This document shows positions 1-10,920 of a stretch of DNA of 64,000 nt, one piece after another (position 1 is the stretch's first letter; each line of letters starts with the position of its first letter). The translations under genes and the position numbers were made by a program. The notes beneath the pieces are model-generated. The model worked only from the letters and a program-made list of their open reading frames with translations, was not told where the DNA came from and made no database searches. Source of the stretch: Hyalella azteca (taxonomy: Eukaryota; Arthropoda; Malacostraca; Amphipoda; Hyalellidae); NCBI RefSeq assembly GCF_000764305.2, contig NW_025947367.1:146086-210085 (forward strand), read 5' to 3'.

Positions 1-1195
1 GAATGACTAAAATGTCCTTTGAAAATCCTAACTTGGGACTTTCAAATACAACTAAGTTTAATTTGTAAATTACAAAAAAAAAAATGCAAATAAAACTCAC
101 TATGTGGTCTTCAAAACAAGCTACATTAGAGGTTGAACTATGTTTCCACGAATAAAAAAATTATGTCTCAATTACTTGTGGCAAAGTTTAAGAAAATATA
201 AAAAGGAGGTTATTACATCTATTTCATCCATTTAAATAATTGACAATTACCCTGGTTCATATTAATAAATATCTTTCAATTTAAGGAATATATGTGTAGA
301 AAAAGGCAAGCTTATGAAATGAAACATCCTACAATTCCTAACATTTAATTAAATGAATAAATAAGTTATCACAGTAGTGTGCTGCCAGAAGGATTTGCTT
401 CTTATTATTATTATTACATACGGTACTCAGCAAATTAGGGATTCTAATGCTAAATAGGAGATACCGAATAATTTTGCAGTAACTCAAGTCATATTATTTG
501 AGAAACAATGTATTAGAATACAGAATATTAGAATTGTAACTAAAATGCTCAACACTGACGGGTTAAATTAGGCATTTACCTGAACTACATACTTTATTAA
601 TCTTCGAGTGCCTACTCCTTGGGCATTGGGCACAAGAAATGAGAGTTTTCAAATTATCATACACAATAATCAATCAAATTGACCGCAATATGAGTTGAAT
701 ATGTGAGGCTGAATAATTAAGATATATTTTGATAACATGTCCTTAGCATGCATTCTGTGCTAATTAAATTATTTGCTCAACAAATTACACCATTGGGGAA
801 CACCAGAATTATAATCATGAGGACTTAACAAGAGCTGGCTATATACCTATATTAAGAATGCCTTTGAATTCTAATAAAATTCAGAAAATGTATTTCTAAA
901 TTTATATACAAAACCTCACAGTGGTATATAAATAATGCTTGAATGAACACAAAGTCATGACCAGTAGAGTGTCTGGCATATAAAATATAGTTATAATTTT
1001 TACAAACACACAGAAATTTTCCACATAATTTTATAATAAAGTAGGTAGGTACACAGGAACAAGCTTCACACTTTGCAGCTTACTTTTTCAGTATCAACAT
1101 TAAATTTTTCCTAATTATAAATCAAAGCAATAGTAATTTTTGGTACAAGGATCTATAAAGTAAGAAAATCACTCAAAAACTAAAAATCACCAAAA
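1..1195. other. AT-rich 3' flank of the PLA2G12-like gene
   Basis: No open reading frame of note on either strand. The sequence is AT-rich and holds a short ATT run near 403-415. It lies immediately 3' of the minus-strand phospholipase gene, so it probably contains that gene's 3' UTR and downstream intergenic DNA. I could not assign a poly(A) site with confidence. Confidence 0.6.
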
Positions 1196-1864
1196 TTAAA
1201 GTTCTCTGAAACCATAATGTCCACCTTGTGATTTATGCACTGGAACACAATTACATGCTTTCTTCTGGGCTTCCTTGTAAGACATGCACCCAAGTGAAAT
1301 TGTAGAAGTATACAACAATTTAGAGCTAGCTTTGCAGGTCTTTTCTTGCAGGATATCATTCTTTACAGTTTCCCTCTTGCAGATGTCATATAAACATTTC
1401 TTGAAATGCAGATCACATATTTCCTTGTCATTGTTGCAAGTATCATAACAGAGATCATGTTCATTGCAACAAGTTTCCATTTTTTCAAATGGTAAATTTT
1501 CTCCACTGATAGAGAAACCTAATGAACCACATCCATTGAAAGACGGCTGGTGTGTGTGATCAGGCACTGGCTTGTAACCTCTCTTGCACTCATACCTGCA
1601 TTCTTCTTCAATGTTTGAGTCCAGGAACTTGGCAGCAAAGGTGGCATAAGAAATCAGAGATGGGGCAAGAACAGCCATCTCATGGAATTTTTGGGAAATA
1701 GCATGAGAGATTGTTTTCATTCCTGAATGCAGGAAGCCAAAAAAAGAGTCTTCTTCATTTGCATTGTTTCCAGGGAAGAATGAATCTGAGGAACTCATGC
1801 CTACTAGGCAGAAGCTTGTTATTAAATAGCTTAGAAAAAAGTTGAGAATCATTGTCCTTGCCAT
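1196..1864 (-). CDS. PLA2G12: Group XII-like secreted phospholipase A2
   Basis: Predicted 222-residue secreted calcium-dependent phospholipase A2 family protein. A hydrophobic N-terminal segment (about residues 5-22) looks like a signal peptide. The family core follows: an Asn-Gly-Cys-Gly segment in the calcium-loop position, then the catalytic CCNEHDLC motif with His136 and Asp137, then Cys-rich helices (CDLHFKKC, CKRE, LGCMSYKEAQKKACNC) in the order of vertebrate PLA2G12A/B. Known family members hydrolyse the sn-2 ester of phospholipids, though XIIB is catalytically altered; here the His-Asp pair is intact. I start at the second Met of the open frame, because a pyrimidine tract and TTTACAG acceptor lie only a few bases 5' of it. 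The 17 upstream codons are therefore probably intron, and a 5' UTR exon lies at higher coordinates. The coding region has no intron, unlike vertebrate homologues. Length is slightly above the usual 190-200 residues because of an N-terminal spacer. Confidence 0.88.
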   Translation of the reverse strand: MARTMILNFFLSYLITSFCLVGMSSSDSFFPGNNANEEDSFFGFLHSGMKTISHAISQKFHEMAVLAPSLISYATFAAKFLDSNIEEECRYECKRGYKPVPDHTHQPSFNGCGSLGFSISGENLPFEKMETCCNEHDLCYDTCNNDKEICDLHFKKCLYDICKRETVKNDILQEKTCKASSKLLYTSTISLGCMSYKEAQKKACNCVPVHKSQGGHYGFREL

Positions 1865-2807
1865 TCTGTAAAAAAATGTGCTGAATGGTAGGTTACAAGT
1901 CAAGAGAATATTCACTGTGGTTTTTTGTAGTTAATTAATCAGCTTAAATAACAGAAGTTAGAAGGATAAAAATTAAGTAATAGAGGGCAGAACAACCAGT
2001 TCAGTTACAACCATTTAAATGTTTCCATAAACAATATTGAAAATAGCTGTCACAGTTTCACTACCTCTGTACTGAAATTCAGCAAGCAAAAGTACCTGAA
2101 AAGCTGCAAAAAAAAAAAAAACAGGTTATAATGCATTCAAAATTTCACTTTTAAATGTGTTCCTTTAGACTGCACAATAATCCATCTTCAGTATGTGTGT
2201 TCAGTAGATATATAAATTCTTTGTCCTTCTAAAATTAAATTTGAACACTACCGTATGTATAATAGCTAAACAAGAATTCAATCCTGTTAAGAACTATTAA
2301 TTTCATTTAAATACCATAACACATTGGAATATGGTGTTCTAAACCACAATTTTAAGATTAATTTCTTTTAACTTAAGCATCTTGTAGTGGGTCAAACAAT
2401 TCATTTTCATTACACCTTTTTTCAATATTATATATAACCAGTTTTCCATCTTTAGGAATTTTTAGTTTCTATACAAAAACCTGGCATATAGAAGGCTCTC
2501 TATCATTTTCATGCAGCTATGGTGCACATGGGGGAAAATTAAAACAAAACTTATAGTTTACTCTTTGATAGAAAATTTGATTTACATATGTGTTGTTTCC
2601 CCACTGAGGATTGGAGAACTGTTGAATGATATGCAAACACAAGATAACAATCAAATTGGTAATGAAATATGCAATGCATAGCTACCTACCACACACAAAA
2701 TTCTGTTCTTTATGTCTTGGTCTTCACTATGGCTAACTCTTACATAATTTGTGGGCTGATATATAAATAGGAAGTTAGATGGATTTTTCAATGCTAATAC
2801 GTACCTA
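1865..2807. other. 5' intron/promoter side of PLA2G12-like gene
   Basis: Non-coding, AT-rich. On the minus strand a pyrimidine-rich acceptor ends just before the PLA2 start codon. A second poly-T plus GCAG lies near 2103-2120. The upstream non-coding exon and promoter could not be located. Confidence 0.45.
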
Positions 2808-4001
2808 CCATCAAACGGGGTAAAAAGGGACGGTTTGAGCGTTTTTTGTTAATAACTTCTTACCATGAAACATTTCAGAAACGAGTTTAGGCTCATTTTA
2901 TAGCTCTTTGCGAGGGCTATCGAATGGCACCTTCAAAAAATTCCATATGCTATTTGTAAGGTGCCAGACGCAAAATAAAACCATCCCGATTTACCACTGG
3001 GAACGGGGTAATCCGGGACACTGATAATAAAAGTCAATTTAAAAACGTTTGAAGCATGCAGAGTATGCTCATCCATTACTAACAGTACTCTGAAGTAATC
3101 CTCTTTCATTGTAGATGATGTAGAGGTAAAATAAATGACACTTTCCATGATTTTTACTTGTTTTTCCTTTATTGATATGATATTAACATATTCATTAATT
3201 ACCGTATTATTAATGTGATATTACTGTATCCATGGACATGCCATTGAGCATTGACAATGACCTTGTCCACTGCAAGCTTCATATCAGCTGCCATGTAGCA
3301 TTTCTCCTGTATCTGTAAGCTTACAGGATGGTTTGTAATTTCGCACAATTTCAATCGAGTCGAGTGATTTCACTATAACAAAAAAGATTGTGAAACATAC
3401 CTGAAACAGAAAATAATATTTCAGTGACAACCATCATATGTTTTGGAGAAATAAATCATAGTTTAGGTCAATTACTTTTCATTCTATGATGCCCGGTGCA
3501 CAATTCTATATACCTATAGCATTCTATGTACAATTTTGGTACTAATGATGATACGATATGATACTAATACAAATGATGATACTAATGATGATGCGACCAA
3601 TGATATACTAATTTTTTGATAAGTGAATTTTTTTTGCATAACAAGGTAAATGTAATCAAAATTCTTTATTGTAAATCAATTTTTTTGTCAACTGGAGCCT
3701 TTGCTAACTGAGGTTCTACTGTAAATGCATTTTTAAGGGTGCCCCTTATTACCCGGGGGGTGTCCCTTTTTACCCTGTCATGCAGAAATAGCCGACTTTT
3801 TTTTCAATAATTTTTTAGTGATAGTAAATGTTTGATTTCTTGACTAGCTTTATACATAATAGATGGTAAAAATGTTGTAGTTTACGCCACTATTTTTAGT
3901 TTTGCAATATTTTGATTAGTTTAGCTGCTACAACATTTCTACGAAATGTGGGATGAACGTCCCGATTTACCCCGCCCGTCCCTTTTTACCCCATTTGACG
4001 G
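2808..4001. mobile_element. Non-autonomous inverted-repeat element, copy 1
   Basis: The ends are inverted repeats: CCATCAAACGGGGTAAAAAG at the left, and the reverse complement of CCCCATTTGACGG at the right. The flanks are TACCTA on both sides, containing a TA dinucleotide. Internal ORFs are short and I see no transposase, so this is a 1.2-kb MITE-like element. A TA target would suit the Tc1/mariner superfamily, but that class is inference. The second copy at 4210-9869 is inverted relative to this one. Confidence 0.8.
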
Positions 4002-4482
4002 TACCTAATATAAAGTAAAACCAATTTCAAGTTATGAATATCTTTTCATGAGCAATTTTCAAAATTTTTCTCAATATAAATTATATTTTAAAAATTTTAT
4101 TTAATGAATTTATCTAATTTATTTTAATTAAATTTTGTAAAATCTTATTTTTTTTTTAAATAAATATGCAAATATAACAAGAAAATATGGAGCTCTAATA
4201 ATTTACGTACCATAAAACGGGGTATTAAGGGATAGGTGGGGTAAATTGGGACAGTTGTCCCACATTTTGTAGAATTGCTGTAGCAGCTAAACCAGTGGTT
4301 CCCAAAGTGGGCGATATCGCCCCACTAGGGGCGGTGGAAAGATTTTGGGGGGTGGTAAAGAAGAAAAGGGCGATAAGGGGGCGGCAGTCTGAAGTCGAAG
4401 TTTTAACGTCTGTTTGACGATTTGTACACTACACATGCAGCTCATGACTCCCAGCAATGTTTTTTTACCTAGATCTCTTTTT

Positions 4483-5285
4483 AGCACATTTTCTCATTTA
4501 TGGAAAAAATGCACTATTGTGCTTGCCATGTCTGTCCGTCTGTCTGTCCGCCTGTGACTTCACGTTTTCGTCAACGAGAAAATGCGCTCTCTGTCACCCA
4601 CTACAGTGAGTACCGAGCTATATTTTTTAACCTCTCCTGGGTTTATGTTTCTGACAAATTAACGGCCGGACTCGCGGCCGGTCACACGACCAATTTCCAA
4701 ATTCAACGATCAAGGAATATCTCTCAAACTAATAAACTTAACTTGAAACTTGGTACACATATTCATTAGGACCTAACGGTAATGTAAAGCTTGTGAAAAT
4801 TTTTTAAATTTTGCCATCAATTGTTTTTGCCATAGTTATATGGAAATATGGGCCAAAATTCACAGTGATCAAAGAATTTCTTCCAAGCTACTGAACAGAT
4901 TTGAACAAAATTTAGAATTTACAGTCCTAACTACCAAACAGTGATGTTTAGCTTGTGAAATTTTTTCAACTGTGCCTTTGTTCGCGAGTGTCATTCGTGA
5001 TTTAAGCAGCAAATACGTGCTTAAATTTGCAGTAATCCAGAAATTTCTTCCAAACTACTGTACTGAACAGACTTGAACAAAATTTAGTATTTTAATACCT
5101 AACCTCAGCAACGGTGATGTTTAGCTCATTACAAATTTTAGCGCATTTTCTCATTTATGGAATAAATGCACTATTGTGCTTGCCATGTCCGTCTGTCTGT
5201 CTGTCCATCCGTGACCTCAAGTTTTTGTCGACGAGAAAATGTGCTCTCTGTCACTCACTGCAGTGAGTACTGAGTTACATTTTTT
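4483..5285. repeat. Diverged internal direct repeats inside the hAT element
   Basis: Segments near 4483-4640 and 5132-5285 share the sequence around CATTTTCTCATTTATGG, a GTCTGTC-rich stretch and an ACGAGAAAATG block. A short third match lies at about 38806-38830 in a trio intron, so this is a dispersed family and not unique to the hAT element. Confidence 0.6.
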
Positions 5286-5728
5286 CGATTCGCCTTTGTT
5301 TGCGAGTTTTACGGCTATATGTAAACGGCTCTTAGTTAAACCAGCTGGTAGAAAAACCGGTTTTTCCTCCTATATCTGTATAACTTGCAAACAAAAGCGA
5401 ATAAGGAAGTGTGAAATCAAGAATGACGGTGAAATGAAAAAAAGAACTTGCAAACGAAGGTAAAATCAAGAAATTTTTTAGAATCTAAAAACACCATTTG
5501 GTAGTTAGAAATGTTTATTTGAAATTTTGTTCAAATCTGTTTGGTAGTTTGGAAGAAATTCTTTGATCACGGCGAATTTTGGCCTGCATCGCAATATAAC
5601 TCACGAATGGAGGTGATATTTAAAATTTTTTTGCATGCTAAACATCACCGTTGTGTTCTGATGAATACATGTTCCAAGTTTTATTGAGCTGCATTCATTA
5701 GTTTGGGAGATATTACTTGATGATTGAA

Positions 5729-5798
5729 TTTGGAGATTGGTCATGAGACCAGCCATGAGTCTGGGCCGTAAGTTTGCCCAAGACGTGCTAGGTTTCTA
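5729..5798. repeat. 70-bp dispersed repeat, copy 1
   Basis: Nearly identical to 9645-9714: both run from TTGGAGATTGGTCATGAGAC to GTGCTAGGTTTCTA. Both lie at the 3' side of an insertion in the nested stack, which suggests the conserved end of an element whose class I cannot determine. Confidence 0.7.
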
Positions 5799-6029
5799 GT
5801 ACTGAAACAGTTACAACAGCTTAAAAAACATATTGGTTCACTAAAAGGGGTTTTATTTGTAAAATAGGTACACATTTGTGTTTAACCATTATCTTTTAAA
5901 ATTGCAGCATACTAAATTTTATAGAAAGAGGTGCATGATTTTATTTGTGTCTGTGGGGGGCGCTAGAAATTCACTAGGGAGCCAAAGGGGGTGCCAGCCT
6001 GAAAAAGTTTGGGAACCACTGAGCTAAAC

Positions 6030-7205
6030 TAATCACAATGTTGAAAAACTAAAAATTGTGGTGTAAAGTTCAATTTTTTTACCATCTATATAGCATAAAG
6101 CAAGTTAAGAAATCATACATCATCAGCTCCAAAAAATCATTGAAAAAATTTTATATTATATTTTGGAAAATTACTTCTGCTAAGGTTTGTAGTAAATATA
6201 ATATTCACTGTATTCAAAAATGTTGCTAAAAAAACTTGCAGACAGGTACCATTGGCTTCAAACTTTATTGATGGAATTTGCATACCGGTACCTACCTCAA
6301 TCCAAAACAAAATGGCAGAGATTTTCACAAAATGGGGCATTGAGGAAATCTCCTCAATGAGTTTGATCACTGAATTTGACCATAGGGTAATCATGAGTTT
6401 GATCATAGGGTAACGGTAAACGCACCATATTCTGACACTGGATAATTCCCATACCCCTCAACTTTTTCATTTATATTAAGCTTGGTCTTAGTTCCACACA
6501 TGCGTAGATGGTTGAAATAGTGACGTCACATACTATTGCGCATCAGATTTCTGCAAAACACTAGGTCTAGTGGGAAAATGTTAAGATCCGCAGAGCAAAT
6601 GTTCAAGTCAACTAGTGAGAACATCAAAACACGTATGAAAGTTGATAGTTGACCTTGCTTTACTAAATAGTGCTTTACTAAACTGCTTGTTTAGAAAGAA
6701 TATTATGGTTTGAGACTTTTATATAAGTCTGTGAATATGTTACTATAATGTTAGGAATCCTTTAAGTATACTTGCATTTGCTAATTTTAAGTGGTAAATA
6801 AATTAATAGATGATCGATTTAATCTTTTAAGAGACAATTTTAGACACATTAAAACTAATTCCAACACACAGCCTGACACAGGGTATCATTTACTGTCATA
6901 TTCCAACACAGCTGCTCACACAGGATGTTGGAATTCCAACACAGGGTGTCGGAATTATGATCTGCGATTTTGAAGAGCTGTCAGAATTAGTTTTACAATA
7001 TGCCGCATTTAGTCACACACAGTGTCAGAATTCAGCGATTTTGTAGATTTTAATTCTAAAGGCTTTTAAATAAATATGGCAACAGTTTGTGATGTTTCAT
7101 CATTTTTGGCGGACAGTGTGGGGTTTTGAGAGTGACATAAACCAATCAGAACTAGAGTTGCGCATACAGTGATCTATTTATAGCCATTTATTTCTTGCTA
7201 CGTCC
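6030..7205. other. Remnant of TA element plus unassigned insertion
   Basis: The first part (to about 6120) continues the TA-flanked element interrupted by the hAT insertion. The rest is unassigned; around 6860-7030 it holds several imperfect repeats of an AACACAGGGTGTCGGAATT type. No gene is visible. Confidence 0.5.
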
Positions 7206-7209
7206 TTAA

Positions 7210-8982
7210 GGGGGAGGTATACCCTCCAAAAAAACTTTTTTGTTTACGACCGGATCTTCCTGAAACTTCACACATATGTGTAAAACTGCAAAAGAATCAC
7301 ATTTTGTTTATGTGATTTTTTCGAATAAATACATAGAAAACGTGAAATTCATAGAAAACGGAAAAAAGGGGTACTACGGAAAAGCCTACTCCTCCTAGAG
7401 TTTTAAAGCTACAGCGATGGGACACATACCATTTCATTTGTAAAGACCATACCAATTGATTAACAAAGTCAGATTTTTGATTTTTGCCTTAGTTTTTTTT
7501 ACACACATTTAAATTTTTTCCATTTTTTCTCATTTTCCCCCCTCTTCCCCCCCATTTTGAATCCCAACTATGCACAAATCTAAAAAAGGGCTTCGTTAAT
7601 TGATAGGCATGGTCTTTACAAATAGAATGGTATATGTCTCATTGCTGTAGCTTCAAAACTCTAGGAGGAGTAGGCTTTTCCGTGACAAAGTTGAACTTTT
7701 CAGGACAGCGCAATAAAGTTCCATGCGCCTTGAAATAGACACTCAATGTAGCATAGAGACCAAACTACAGGCTTCTGTAGCCTAATTCCACTCAAGGAAG
7801 CTAGCAGCGTCTTGCAGAACATGTCTCCGTATGAAGCAAGCAGGGTAACTGAGCTTTGATGCCAGATACACCAATATATGTAGTCTTAGCAAGTGAATTA
7901 AGTCCTATCTATTTTTTGAAGGAAATCCACCCCCACCCCCTATTAGAACCCCGCTGTGTGCGTTAAAATTCACTCACAGCTATCGCAGTAGTATCGTTGA
8001 AAAGCTCAGAATGTCAGCTTTAAGATGAGACTAAGCATGTAACTGCAGCACCACACTCAGGATGATGTATGTTTTCGGTGAATTTTCCCGTGCATTTTCA
8101 CTTTTTTCAAGGTATTGCTGTGCACAGTTGGCGTAATGTGATGAAAATTGATTATCTTCGCGCACGTGTTCGCGCAATCCTGGCCATCTTTATTTTAGAA
8201 GAAATTTTCTGCAAAGTCATATGGCAACACTGAACACCGTCTGTTTACATTTCGTATGTATAACAGCCGCAGTTTACAATTACCGTACATTCCGTAGCCG
8301 ACAAGGCGGACAACCGGAAGAGTCAGAAGTAACCTGGACTGGCCGGACATGTCTTATATTTTATTATTGTCGACTTGCGTAGTCAATATACTCGCGTATA
8401 TTGTTGACTAAAATAGTAAAACTATTTTAGCTTTCTAAAGTACGGCGCACGGCGCATTTTTTTACCAACGTAGTACGGCGCAACGCGCAGGTCGTTAAAT
8501 GACAAAATAAATTCCCGCGCACCTGGCACATCTTCCTGACCATGGCTGCAGCACAACTCAAGTAGAAATTATATTTAAAATGCTCAGCAGCTAATTACTT
8601 GTATGTAATTAGTGAAGGAACTCCCTTACCCGCCCCCCTTTGAAGAGCCGTCATGCATAGTGGCAAACCAGAGCTTTTTTAGAATCAGTTCATTTTTAAT
8701 TCTCTCATTTACTCAAGATTTAAACCAATTTCTCAAGTATGATAATGCTGGTATCCAGGATACTTTACTGGTCTACATATAGGACTCAAAAATGAACTTG
8801 AGGGAGAGTCTAAAAAACTCTCTGCTTTGCCACTATGCCGTCATGTAAGTAAAAATTCACGTAGAGGGATCGCAGTGCGGCAGTGGTATCATTGGATAGG
8901 GCAGAATGTCAGCTCTAACTTTCTAAGACAATACTAAATACCAGAAAAGCCGAATCCAAAAATTTTAGGGTATACCTCCCCC
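7210..8982. mobile_element. TTAA-flanked inverted-repeat element, member 1
   Basis: TTAA lies at 7206-7209 and 8983-8986. Terminal inverted repeats are GGGGGAGGTATACCCT at the left and AGGGTATACCTCCCCC at the right. No transposase ORF is present. An internal long inverted repeat pairs about 7375-7500 with 7580-7690. Internal motifs match the element at 21539-22417. TTAA target use is typical of piggyBac-type transposons, but the termini do not obviously begin with the usual CCY, so the superfamily is uncertain. Confidence 0.82.
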
Positions 8983-9644
8983 TTAAGGTGTCGGAATATG
9001 ATGTGTTTACCACCGGACTTTACCCTACCTAGGCCTGTCCATAATTCCACAATGAAATTGCCATAGCCTATGCCTTACTACCTAGCCTGGAAAAGTCCTA
9101 TTTTTGTCTGAAATATCGTGGCTCTAATATCATATAATTTCAGTAGGTATGAAATCTCGCAGCTCGAATGTCATAAATTTTTGTTTGATTAAAAAATCGT
9201 GGTTTGCACTTCGCAAACATGTCATTTCATAAAATTTTCAACTTCCGCAATCCGCATTGCTTTACCATTTCCGCCAAAAATATCTTGCAGAAAAAACATA
9301 AACATCGTAATGTAAACAAATAAACAAAACGTTTGTTGAAGATCGCGCATAGTTGCGGAGCGGTCATGTCAAAGCGGTCAGACTGTATATTAACACGTGC
9401 TGAACTTACAGTAGAGACAAATTTTATTGTTGCCGTTTGACTGTTTAAGGGTAAAATTAGAGATTTGGGGTGACACGTGCATAAACTTTGTAAATAAATT
9501 CGCATTCGCACCTCGTAAATGGCTTTTCATGGCCGAGATATGGAATTCACGGCTCGGTGAAAGGCTCGTAGAAATGGAATCACGGCTGGCAAATCCATAA
9601 AACCACGGCTCAAAAAATTCAGTCGCGGCTCGCCAAGTAGCCTA

Positions 9645-9714
9645 ATTGGAGATTGGTCATGAGACCAGCCATGAGTCTGGGCCGTAAGTTTGCCCAAGAC
9701 GTGCTAGGTTTCTA
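9645..9714. repeat. 70-bp dispersed repeat, copy 2
   Basis: Second copy of the repeat at 5729-5798. It is followed directly by sequence homologous to the end of the TA-flanked element, so it marks the right edge of an insertion. Confidence 0.7.
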
Positions 9715-9869
9715 ATATTCCATACTAACTTACTACAATAGCCCTTGCAAAGCCCTTAACAAGACCAAGAGCGAAGAGCCCATACTTGTTGATGATATGT
9801 TTCATGGAGAAGTTTTTAGCAAAAAAATGCTCAAAACCATCTCTTATTAGTTATTACCCCATTTGACGG

Positions 9870-10862
9870 TAATAATTTTCTGCAAGTGCAAGGTAGGCTA
9901 AATAGGCTAGCTAAGCAAATTCAATGCTGAAGAGTGAAGACAATAAAATTATAAAACCATAGTAAATTATTAAAGCTGATGCTGTATGAATCTAATAGGT
10001 AGATACAGCATCAGCTTTATTAATTATTAATATTTAATAAAATAACAGACTAAATAGAGGCAGAGCAGAGAGTTTTTGATTCGACTCTTTCTCAAGTCTC
10101 AAGCCTCTCAACTCGAGTTCATTTTTGAGTCCTATTTGTTGACCAGTATTATTCATGGCTATCAATCATATCAGCATTATCTGATTATCATACATAATTG
10201 ATTCAAATCACGATTAATTTAGGAAATTATAAATGAACCGATTCCCAAAAATTAAATTAGTTCATGCACACCACTTCTTTTGCAATTAAATCGTCTTACG
10301 TACGCCGATTCGACGCAAACTCTACCGAATTCAATGAACCACTGACTGGACTCAATATTTGAGTCTGACTTTATCATGCCTAATTGACGGATTTTCCTCA
10401 TGCAGCAGATGCAGTTGATAGAAAAGCCTTTGAACAATTTAAAGACTGTTCCAGAATCCAGTCAATGATTGAAATTGAGTTCTCGCTGCTAAGAAATTAG
10501 CTCAATTTATTTTCATTAGATTATATAGTTTGCCTAATGCGCTAGATGTATCGGAGCAAAATTTAAAACATGCTATCCATGCTTATTTAAATATATATAT
10601 GTTGGCTCCAATTCAAATAATATCCGTGAAAAAATTTCCAGATACGGACGATAAAAAATTTTTTGCGCTTACATTCAAAGATCAATATTATTATGGATAA
10701 AATTACGTATTTGAGCTAGAATGCTTTAAAAAGTTCCCATTGTGAACTCTGGAGCCATTGATGTCAACAAACACAAGCTCTTCAGTTGCGGAAGACGTTT
10801 GAAGATGGTGGGGTGTTGTCATTTCGCTCGCTGTTTCTAATTATTGCTAAAAATATGACGAA
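9870..10862. other. Upstream region and 5' UTR of trio
   Basis: Lies between the transposon stack and the first recognised trio coding exon. It contains a strong hairpin at 9971-10019 and otherwise AT-rich unique sequence. The 5' UTR must occupy the last part. An upstream out-of-frame ATG at 10855 overlaps the main start. I could not place a transcription start. Confidence 0.5.
9971..10019. repeat. 17-bp perfect-stem hairpin
   Basis: The arm TAAAGCTGATGCTGTAT and its exact reverse complement are separated by 15 bases. It lies about 0.85 kb upstream of the trio start codon. Function unknown; it may be a miniature palindromic element. Confidence 0.8.
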
Positions 10863-10920
10863 ATGGATTATCACAGCGATGATTCATCAGACCCAGAAAC
10901 ACCAGAAGGATTTAAATCCG
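10863..10920 (+). CDS. trio: trio exon 1 (start codon)
   Basis: The ATG has G at -3 and G at +4. It encodes 19 residues (MDYHSDD...GFKS) and ends in phase 1 before GTATGA. Joined to exon 2 it gives GFKSGCGKRVESLRAVDV, which lines up with the residues preceding the SEC14 domain in vertebrate Trio (FRSGFRKN...). Alternative upstream starts are possible. Confidence 0.85.

Larger units (their letters stand above)
4293..6021. mobile_element. hAT-type non-autonomous element with 8-bp target duplication
   Basis: It begins CAGTGGTTCCCAAAG and ends TTTGGGAACCACTG, the typical hAT terminal repeat. AGCTAAAC flanks it on both sides (4285-4292 and 6022-6029), a perfect 8-bp target duplication. That octamer lies in the body of the TA-flanked element, so this insertion is younger than its host. 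There is no transposase ORF. Internal sequence includes two diverged copies of a 150-bp segment. Confidence 0.9.
4210..9869. mobile_element. Second copy of the same TA-flanked element, split by nested insertions
   Basis: The left end (CCATAAAACGGGGTATTAAG) continues with sequence matching the reverse complement of 4001-3800. The right end (CCCCATTTGACGG at 9857-9869) is preceded by sequence matching the reverse complement of 2808-2930. TA flanks both ends (4208-4209 and 9870-9871). The original element is about 1.2 kb; the remaining length is later insertions, including a hAT-type element, a TTAA-flanked element and a short dispersed repeat. Confidence 0.72.

Noticed and set aside
5729..5798. 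Helitron 3' end
   Set aside because: Ends in CTAG in one copy but CTAA in the other. No convincing terminal hairpin or TC start was found, so left unclassified.
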